64,000 nt of DNA from Tetrahymena thermophila SB210 (lineage: Eukaryota; Ciliophora; Oligohymenophorea; Hymenostomatida; Tetrahymenidae). The notes under the pieces were generated by a model. The model saw nothing but the letters and a program-made list of their open reading frames with translations. It had not been told where the DNA came from and ran no database searches. Location: the NCBI RefSeq assembly GCF_000189635.1, contig NW_002476544.1, forward strand, positions 124,001 to 188,000, written 5' to 3'. Every line of letters begins with the position of its first letter. Positions within the stretch are counted from its first letter, which is position 1. Shown piece after piece: positions 54,671 to 64,000 of the stretch. Both the position numbers and the translations under genes were made by a program.

Positions 54671-57600
54671 ATGTAAAAAACTGATAATCAAAATCAAAAT
54701 CTTTTAGGTATTCTTTAGAATTTTTTGCAAGAACATTCACCTGAAAGAGATTTAAGTATAAATATAATGGAAGATTTAGATTAAAATTAAAGTTTTTACA
54801 TGAATGACTTGATTGAATTCAAAAATTTTATTTCTAAGCATATTGAAAAATTTTAAAATGATATTAACTGTGACTAATAAATAAGAGATCTTTATAAGAA
54901 TTGCTAGAATTTTTATTTGATAAACTCAAGTATTGGCAAATGTAATAAATTACCTTCTTAAGAAGAAGAAGAAAAAAAAGAAGATTTCGATTCTATAGAA
55001 AAGGAAAAATTAAAAGAATAAATAAAAATAAAAGATGAGTTCGTAAGGTTTTGCAAGGAATGCGATTTTGAATCTATAGTATAAAAATAAACAGATTTAG
55101 AAAGTGATGCCACAAAAATTTTTGAAGAATCAAGAGACTAAATTTTAAATGATAATTTTAAAGAAATTTAACATCTCACCGATATTGGAAGTAAAATAAG
55201 AAAGAATATAATACAAAAGTATGAGGAATCTAATTTAAAATAAATGGTTATTAAATATAAACAGTGGCAGTAAACCCTTTTAGATTCAAACAATTAAACA
55301 AATGATTATGATGAAAGCTTATTAATTAACTTATTAAAAGAGAACATCGAAGAGTTTAAGGAGCAAGATGATAACTAACTAAAATTAATGGTGAAAGAAA
55401 TGAAAGAGAAAGGTTATTAATCTACACTTTACTGCTAATTCATATAAGATAGAGATAGAGTTGATAAAATAATTTATGAAACCCATCTAAAAAGTCCATT
55501 CCTAAATTTAAAGACTAACAAGGTTTGCTAATTTTACTTTTTAAGTTTGGGTATTTCTGAAACAGAAAGTTAAGATTTAATTGACTCATACTTTTTTAAA
55601 TTACCAAACTGCTAGATGAATGAAGAATAAATAGAAAGACTCAAATTAATAGAATAGCATATATAAGAAAATCAATTAGTTAGAGATTACATTGAAAAAA
55701 TATTAAATTTAAGCATAAGAAATGAAATTCAGCTCTAATTTAGTAATATTCAGATCAATGATCAATTTTTAAAAGAAAAACTTATCAATTCTGAATGTTC
55801 TGAAGATTAGTTCTAAAAGTTAATTAATCAATATTAATTGGATAAAACTCATCCNNNNNNNNNNNNNNNNNNNNNNNNNNNNNNNNNNNNNNNNNNNNNN
55901 NNNNNNNNNNNNNNNNNNNNNNNNNNNNNNNNNNNNNNNNNNNNNNNNNNNNNNAAGCTATAAAATCTAGAAAATTACTACATTTAACTGTTACTCTTTG
56001 CATGTTCACATAATGATGAAACCAAATTAAAATTAATATCATTCATTCTAAAAAAAGTATTGTTAAAACATCAATTAGAAAGCGAGTAAATTTAATATTT
56101 GTCAAAATAAATCTTAAAGACAGGCTTAAAATTTATTTACTAACTGAATGATCAAGAATACAATAGGACAAATAATAAATCTAAAATTGATATTGAAGAA
56201 AAGCTAAAAAAAAGTGAATTGTTAAAGAAAGTTTATGGAGGAGACCTTTATGAAATATAAGATAAAAGTGTATGCTTTTATTTAGATTTCGACAAATAAT
56301 TTGAACTTTAAAATAAACTAGATAAATTATTCTAAGTGAGTTAAAAAATAGATATCAACCAATTATTAAATTATCACAATTCATAAGAAAAAACAACATC
56401 AATAAAAAATTGGGTTGAAGAAATAGCTGATTTATACATTTCAGGAGATCTGAGCTTTTCTTAGAGACTCTTTGACCTCTTAATATATTTATCTAAAAGA
56501 AATCAAAATCTTGATAGCATATACAAAGACATATAAGATAATATTAAGCTTAAAAAATAAGAAAAGGATGATAAAATCTTAATTAACAAAAAAACTGTAC
56601 CAGAATATATGATGCAATCATCTGACTCTGAGTCTATGTTTAAACTTACAATAATGCTAGGATTTGCTAATCCTGTGCCTTTACTAATTACTAGAATAGT
56701 ACCTCCTTCTTAAAATAATTCCTATAAATTGTAACAAGAACTTTTTTACTAATCCTTTTGGTTAATCAACTAATTTGATAAAGTAGTTGCTTCAATTGGT
56801 GTAGGATTTTAGAAAGGTAAATCTACACTTATAAATAATACTTTTATAACTAATTTTGCTATTAGTGATGGTACTTATAGCTTTATGTAGAGTGCTGAAA
56901 TTTAATCTAATAGCATTTTCTAATAGAATAAAAGATAATATTTTTTAGCTGATTTTCATGGTGATGCAAGTCTCTTAAATGAGTAATATATTTTAGGTTT
57001 CTTTGTTTATTACATAATATAAGTCAATGCAAGTATCTTTAAAAATAAATAAACTGAAAGTCTACTTAAAATTATAAAGTTATTAGAAGAAAATGACAAA
57101 AAGTTTTGTATTCTAATACGCGATTATGATGAAAAAATAAATGCTAGTTAGTATAAAGATATAAAATTAGCCTCTGAGAAATTAGAATATCCTGATCTAA
57201 AAAAATATGATACTATTTTACTTAATAACTTTTGTAATATATATTAATAAGACTTAGATTTACACTGTAATTAATTAAGAATAGTAATAAATGACCTAAT
57301 AATAAAAAATTTAGGATAATAAAATTCAAGAGATTTATTTATAAACAGATTCTTCTCTTAATTTTAAAAATAACCTGATTAAATTTATAATAATTTCAAT
57401 AAAGAATTGGAACAAAAAGGAGAAGAAATAGCAGCAGCAGCTTAAATCTATTACTCTTATTAATTGGTATAAAATGTTTGCAATTAACTTAAAAACTAAA
57501 AATAGTTAGAATCTTAAAATATATTCAAGTTGTATAACGTTTTTTCAGAGTACCAAAAAATAAAAATGGAATTTAATCATGGCAAATTTTAAAGTATGTC

Positions 57601-60600
57601 ATAAAAATAAGTGAGTGAAAGAAACTCATAATATGAATCTAAATATTTTGAATATAAAAAATCTTAAATTGAAGATAAGAGTGAGCTTGTAAAATAATTT
57701 GAATAATTAGTAATTGATAATAATAAAAATCATTACATGTCAATGCTCTTTTTCATATAATAGTTAAGAGATGTGAATAATTATTACATAAATCAATTAA
57801 AAAATAAGAAAATAGTACTTTAATAAAGCTAAACAATTCAATAAAATGATATTTCAAAATAAATTTATGAAATAGAAAAACAAATATTAGACGAATCTAT
57901 TTCAGTTGAGCTTTTCTGGAGAGAAGTCATATAACATTGGTATAAATCAAACAACAGTTCTCTTAATGAGAAATTAATAGAAGCTTATTCATTAAATATT
58001 TATAATGGATTCCCTTTTGAAATAATTGATGGAGAAACATTTTATTATCCATACGAATTCTTAAAAAAATGCTTTTCTCATTAATTATTTACAAATAAAA
58101 AATTTTGTATCATAAGCATAATAGGACCACAAAATTCAGGTAAATCAACCTTATTGAATTATTTCTTAGGATGTGACTTTTACGTGAGTGAAGGGAGATG
58201 TACGAGAGGAATATATGGCACTCTCGTAAAGTCAAAGGTACCATAGTTTGACTACATATTAGTAATTGATTCTGAAGGTCTTTTATCATAAGAGAAAAAA
58301 GATCCAGATTATGACAGAAAACTAACTCTATTCTGCTTATCAGTGAGCTAATTCCTAATCATTAACGTTAAAGAGCTAACAACAGAAATAAGTAATATAT
58401 TGGAGCTTTGCATTGATGTCTCAACTGATTTAAAAACTAATAAAATACCTAAAAAAGTAGTTGAGATCGTTTTTAATTAAAAAGGGGATCCAAATAACTA
58501 AAACAATTGTGTGGCAGTAGAAAATGCTCTGAAAAATTTTTAAGATAAGAAAAAAATAATTGATCACATAGATATTAAAAGTAAAAATGTTACTAATTTG
58601 CCAACGGCATTTTCATATAAGCACAAAGTTGTTCAGAATGACTAAGTATGGAATTTTTTAGAGACTTAAATCAATTTTGTTGAAGGCGTATAAAAATTAG
58701 GAGATAAAATTATTGATAAGTTAATAAATCTTTGCTAAGAGGATGAAAAGTAAGCATTTAGGTTGGTTAAGACCATTCCAGAATTTCTTGAGTTAATGAA
58801 TAACATTTATGAAACCATAAATTAAAATCAAGACTTAACAGCCTTCAGAGATATTTTGCAGAAATAAAATGATAAAAGAATAAAAGAGTTTATGAAGAAG
58901 AAAATGAATGATGAAATAGATGAAACATTTTTAAAAGAAATTGATAGCATTACCTAAAATAATCAAATTAAAAATGTTGATAGTTAAATCAAGGATTTAT
59001 TTGATTGCTTAGAATAAAAAATAAAGAAAAAAATGCAAGAAGAATTTTAAATTGAATAAGAATTATTAAATAAAAATTTTGATTATTTGCATTTAAAGCT
59101 GTAAACTCTCTTGGAAAACACAATAAATGACATTGAATTTGGCAAGCAAATAAAAAATTTGGAAGAATTTATCAATAAAAAAACACTTGAGTTACTGAGC
59201 TAAGCAGAGTAGTAAAAAAACAACAGTTAAGAAGAATAGATTGAATATTTTGAGGAAAAGCTTCATGAAATAGAATAAATTGTTTAGAAAAATTCACAGT
59301 TAAATAATATAGATGTGCTATTTTCTTTTATCAAAGACAATTATGAGTTGTAATTAGGAAAACAATTTACTACAAAAATAATCCAAAATTATTAATTCGA
59401 TTTTGATCTATAAGAAACTTTACATAAGAAGACTAGCTTAATACATTTTTTAGAAACTAAAGATCATTTACTTAATTGTTAAAAAAAGGATAATGAAATA
59501 ATTAATCATTAACTTTTATAATAAATTTATGAAATATTTTATATCCGATTAGACTATTTAAAAAAATATTTAGATTTTACAAGCAACTAAATTAAACCTA
59601 ATTTTTTGAAAAATGCATGCAATATTACAATAAATAAGAAAAATCTTAACTCAATATTATTTGAAGATTTGTATAAATATATTGATATGAATTTTGAATT
59701 AAAAGATATTATATCAAAAGAAAAAGAGTAAAAAAGAATTAATCAAATTTCTTTTTAAACTTAAAGTTCAATTTACACATTTAAAGAACATTAAATTGAG
59801 TAAAAAACAAATATCTTTGATGATTAAAGTAAAAATTTAATTGAACTAAAATTAAAAGATATTACAAATAATGTTCTAAGCTAATGGTTGAAAACTCAAC
59901 TTTAAGCTAATTTCAATTGTAATATTCTTAAAATTGATTCCTATTTCAGCAGAATTAATTAAAAAATAAATTAAGCTATCAATAATAGAACAAATGTAGA
60001 TAGACAGTTAATTTCAGAAGTAGCAAATATAGTTTAAGATGAAATTAAATAATCTTAAGAGCAATTACGTTTTTATCAAATTCAACTATCTGAAATTTCA
60101 ATACATTTTTTGAATAATATGGCTATTTAAGAATTATACAAATTTCAATTACAAAACTAATAAAACAAACTTAATAATATTATAGATTAAAATTTTAGTG
60201 CTGATAAGAAGTAATCTCTAAAAGGAAAATTCTTAGAAAATGCAAAAGACAAAGATAAATAGCTGCTTAATGAGTTTATACAAAATTTATAAATGCTCTC
60301 TAAAAGATATCTTGATTCAAATTCTAAAATAGTAATAAATAAGAACCTTGAGATTTATAAAGACTCTCTTTCTAAGGAAGATATTGTTAAAGAAATATAA
60401 TAAAAAATTTATCAAAAATAAGATTTTAGTTTAGACTAAATTGATACCTATCTCGAAGATCCAAATAAAGTTATAATTGATACCGCTTTAAGCAAATAAA
60501 ATGAATTTGTGAAATATGTGAGTTATTAACTATCTGAGATTTAAAATGAGTTATTTAAAACATTAAAGGCTATCTTAAATTAAACAAACCAAACAATTGA

Positions 60601-61906
60601 ATTTTTAATGGGTGAAGAACAAATAAAAAATAATGAAACACCTAAATTATTTATAGATAATATTTTTTAAATCCTATCAAATAAACAGGTTAATATAGAT
60701 TAGAATACTTTCGATCAAGCTTATAGCTTATAATTAAAAAATTAAAAAGATATTTAGTTTTTTAAAGAATTTTGGGATATAACATAATAGTCATCCTTTT
60801 ACTCTATTGAATAAATTAAGTTAATTTTCAGTTAATTAAAAATTACAATACAGGATAAAATATTTTAAGAAGAAATTATAAAAGCCTATGCTGTAGATTT
60901 AATTGATAAAGAATTTTCAAATATTACTCAATATTTATCATGTAATTCCAAGTGCCCTTGTTGTGGTTAACCATGTGATCAAGATCACTGGAAATACTTG
61001 TATGATAGGATAGGTACTGGTGAAAATAAACATACAGCTAAGAACGGTCATAGGTTTGCAGCCTTTAATGGAGTAAAAATTGAGTAAGAAAATTTGCCAG
61101 CTCTTATTATGTGTTCTGATTACGATGATGAAACATAATTCAAATATAAGTAAACTCAATTAAAATGGAGTAATTTCAAGAAAATGAATGATGATTGGGA
61201 TTGGAATAAGGAAGTTTAAAATTAAAAGCTATAACTTTAAAGATTGACATACTAAAAAATTTGGTCAATAGTAGGACAAAAAATTTGCAATAAAAATAAT
61301 ATATAGTACTAAGAAATATGTGACGCTTCAATTATAAAAAAATGCAAGTCATAAATTAATCCAGTTCATTTTATAATTGTTTTTGATGAAAGTGGAAGTA
61401 TGGAAGGAGAAAAGTGGATTACTCTGAGAAAAGAACTATTAAATTTTATAGACAACAGAAGCAGAGCTACAGCATAGGATTTTATCACTCTTATTGGTTT
61501 TGCTCATACTGTAAAGCTGTATACAAAAGTAGAGAAATTGAATGAGTAAATTAAATAAAAAGTTCCTCAGGAATTTATGGATGGAGGTACAAATTATTCT
61601 GCTCCACTTTAGTAAGCATTAAATATTTTAAGCTAAGAACAGTGTTAAACTTTTAAGAAAAACAATGTTATATTTTTCTTATCAGATGGTGATGCAAAAG
61701 AACCTAAAACTGAAATACAACAACTCTAAAAATTAGGTCATTTAATTAAATTAATATAGTTTGTTGGCTATGGTGATGAAAATTTTTAAACTCTAAAATC
61801 TATGGCAAATGATCTTTAAAACGTAGAGGCTTCTTATTCAAATGTTATTAATATCGATACATTACAAGATGAATTAAAATATCTTTCCTTAATTATTCCA
61901 AGCTGA
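54671..61906 (+). CDS. VLIG/GVIN-like very large GTPase with vWA domain, copy 2
   Basis: This tandem paralog of the gene at 45059-52510 has the same layout and no introns. As given it is 2,412 codons including a run of 100 N. By alignment to copy 1 the missing piece should be about 235 bp, and both lengths leave the frame intact. It keeps P-loop 1 ('[10 protein letters not shown]', near 56800), P-loop 2 ('GPQNSGKST', near 58125), 'GRCTRG', 'DSEG', the 'CPCCGQPCDQDHW' cluster (near 60950) and the vWA 'DESGS' motif (near 61388). It ends in the same 'IIPS' and TGA. It lacks about 25 codons of an acidic stretch found in copy 1 (near 45690-45780). Identity to copy 1 is very high up to about 58740, clearly lower across the coiled-coil part (about 59345-60890), then high again over the zinc cluster and vWA domain. 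All core motifs are intact, so it is probably functional. Confidence 0.88.
55855..55954. other. Assembly gap, 100 N
   Basis: Exactly 100 Ns, a usual placeholder length, interrupt copy 2 inside its N-terminal half. Aligning both edges to copy 1 (46326 and 46562) predicts about 235 missing bases. The near-identical tandem copies probably caused the gap. Confidence 0.97.
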
Positions 61907-63011
61907 TTTTTAATTTATAATCTAAATTTTATAATGCATAAATATTCATTTATATTTTGTTATTGGTGCTTTTTGTTGCATTTGTTTTCACTTTCTTTTC
62001 AGACGATTTGTAAAATTTCTAATAATTTATTTTTGAAAATTTTGGTATAGCCAAATGCCATTCAATAATTTAGTGAATTGAGATCACTATTTTTTTGAAT
62101 GGCTGATGCGTTTGAATATTATTTTTATATAAATAAATTTATAATATAATTTAATTAATAATATTTATAATTTTAATTTTTTCAATCTTAATGATTTTTC
62201 TATTAAATTTTTAATTTTAGCCTTTTTACACAAAATATTTCAATAAATTTTAGTGATACACTAACTATTTCTTATTTAATATATACATTAACTTCATTTT
62301 GAATAAAATATTTTCTTTAATTTAACTAATTATGTTTAGTTCTAAATATTATTTAAATCATTCATATTTTATAGATAGCAATTATTATTAATATTGTAAA
62401 ATAAGCTATTAAAAAAAACCCTTATTTTAATCTTTTAAGATATTATTTAAAATAAAGCACTTATGAAGAGTAAAAAAATGAAGTATTTGTAATTTAATAT
62501 ATCAATGTATATATTAAATAATTACCTCTTTGCATTAATAATTGCGTAAAAAACTTAAAAAAAAATATTTTAATTGCAAACAAAACAAAAAAAAAATTAA
62601 AATTTTTTTTGATTAATCAAAAGTATTTTGACTTCCAATTTGATCCTTCAAAACTGACAATATTTTTTATAACCATTGATTATCAAAAAATTATTCAGAA
62701 ACTATCAATTTTATTTTAGCATGCAAAAAAATTAGATTTTAAAATATTCTATGGTTTGTTTAAATTACACCACTTCCATAATCATTTATTCATAGAATGA
62801 ATGAATGATAAAAAGGGTATTTGCAAAAGAGAAATTAAATGATTTGTTTATTATTGAACTGTTTTGTAAATTTTTTAGATAAGCTACAAAGAAAATAAAT
62901 AAATTGCAAATAATAAATGACTCTATTAATAGGAAAACAGACAAGCAAAAAATGAAACGTTTTAATAAAATGTTAGCTTTATTTTTTATATTAAAGTGTT
63001 ACTTACTTAAT
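61907..63011. other. Intergenic between convergent genes
   Basis: The first ~150 bp resemble the 3' flank of GTPase copy 1. The rest is unique AT-rich DNA with no coding frame or RNA gene that I can see. A plus-strand frame entering from about 62904 is the antisense shadow of the next gene. Confidence 0.6.
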
Positions 63012-63659
63012 TCACAAAACAACATTATTAATTGCTGGTACTTTAGCCTATGGGTTATTATTTACAACATATCCTTATGCGTTCATATTTGGTTATTAAT
63101 ACATCATTGGCATGTTTGGGTTATATACTTAGTATTAGGGAGGAGGAATGAACATAGGCTGTTAGTTTATATATGGTTGAGGTTGACTATATCCAAGTTA
63201 TACATTTTACTGCTACATATTTTGCTAAAATTGCATCTGTTACAAATCCTATTATAGTCTAGCTTTATTAGCCATATCCTAAATTTTTTATCTCTACTAT
63301 TTTCTTTTTTAATAGAAATAACATCCAGCTATAATTATAATTAAGAAAACTCCTCCTACGACTACTCCTACAATTATTGCAACTGTCCTACTTGTAGAGC
63401 AAGAAGGATATTAATCAGAACAATTTTTATAGCAGAATTAGCAAGTATCTAAAGGTTAGCTTGATGTTTTACAATCATTGTAGCAATTATATTAGTTGCA
63501 ATCATCTGTATTAAAGCAAGCGCTTTTGTAGTTAATACAATTCGTAAATTGATTATAGGAATTACACCTATTTGAATATTAACAATTTTAATTGCAATCA
63601 TAGAGACTGCAAGCACATAATGCTATTAGTGTGCTTAAAATAATTATATTTTTCATCAT
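63012..63659 (-). CDS. Small Cys-rich single-pass membrane protein
   Basis: This is a single exon of 216 codons (215 residues) on the minus strand, starting at the double Met (63659, or 63656) and ending at TGA 63014-63012. A short hydrophobic N-terminus, 'NIIILSTLIALCACS', fits a signal peptide. Residues about 20-88 are very Cys-rich, with about 14 Cys often spaced 3-7 residues apart, and Asn/Tyr-rich, so probably a disulfide-bonded ectodomain. One strong membrane segment follows ('VAIIVGVVVGGVFLIIIIAG'), then a basic stop-transfer stretch ('YFYQKRKQQRQK'). The cytosolic tail of about 95 residues is rich in Gln, Pro, Met and Tyr, with 'PPPQYQ' and repeated 'QQP' segments. This is type I receptor-like topology. 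No named family is recognised. The orientation fits because the plus-strand frame across it is only antisense. Confidence 0.85.
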
Positions 63660-64000
63660 TTTTAAATTGTTAGCTCAAGAATTTGTATTTCTCTATTATT
63701 TTTAAATCAAATAATAATTATAAAAGCAATTAATTATATCTTAATAATTTAAGTTATTGATTGTAACTTTGTATTTCATTTATTTATTTTTATTACAAAA
63801 CAAACAAACATGAAGGATTTGATAAAATTTGCAACAAAAATATAGCAATCGCAAACTATTTCATTTATCATTTATATTTATCAAAATAAATCAGTCAAAT
63901 TATAATTCTAAAAATAAAAACTAATTACTCAAAAAAAAAAATTGATTTGCTTTAAGCCTTAAATTATTAATTTGCTTTTGCTTCATATTTAACAAAATTT
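63660..64000. other. Upstream region of the Cys-rich membrane protein
   Basis: This AT-rich sequence at the window edge is probably the promoter region of the minus-strand gene. No coding frame, repeat or RNA gene is seen. Confidence 0.5.

Noticed and set aside
55824-56042. Minus-strand open frame across the N run
   Set aside because: It is an artefact of translating Ns, and antisense to GTPase copy 2.
62904-63257. Plus-strand open frame of 117 residues
   Set aside because: It lies antisense to the tail of the Cys-rich membrane protein, whose minus-strand frame has a clear signal peptide, Cys domain and membrane helix.

Overview
The window looks like part of a ciliate macronuclear chromosome, most likely from Tetrahymena or a close relative. 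The DNA is very AT-rich. Long reading frames are continuous only if TAA and TAG are read as glutamine and TGA is the sole stop (ciliate nuclear code). Introns are AT-rich GT..AG introns of about 40 to 490 bp, longer than the 20-35 bp introns of Paramecium. With the standard code almost every real gene here breaks into fragments. The species call is inference from these properties and from the gene families.

Layout. 215-2710 (+): an unrecognised membrane protein with a Cys-rich ectodomain, about four membrane segments and an Asn/Gln-rich tail. 3433-7923 (+): a nine-exon protein with two cyclic-nucleotide-binding domains and a long low-complexity tail. 8807-34068 (-): one giant gene with about 27 introns, encoding a secretory-pathway protein of roughly 7,000 residues. 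It is built from repeated beta-rich modules with a hydrophobic 'FP' strand followed by spaced cysteines, with a signal peptide at the start and one membrane segment plus a short tail at the end. 36670-36876 and 37852-38058 (+): two paralogous 68-residue basic proteins. 39078-42923 (+): an intronless Cys-repeat surface protein with signal peptide and GPI-type tail, resembling immobilization antigens.

45059-52510 and 54671-61906 (+): two tandem copies of a very large GTPase related to the vertebrate VLIG/GVIN group. Each has two P-loops, a Cys/His cluster and a C-terminal von Willebrand A domain. Between them lies an internally deleted third copy (53405-53754). All three copies carry the same upstream flank, so this is a tandem array formed by unequal exchange. 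The second intact copy holds a 100-N assembly gap. 63012-63659 (-): a small Cys-rich single-pass membrane protein.

The genes do not form one pathway, and operons are not expected. There is a theme of cell-surface proteins (membrane protein, giant adhesin-like protein, i-antigen-like protein, small Cys-rich receptor-like protein) next to intracellular signalling or possibly defence-type proteins (CNB protein, VLIG-like GTPases). Intergenic regions are extremely AT-rich. I saw no tRNA, rRNA, CRISPR array or transposon in them.
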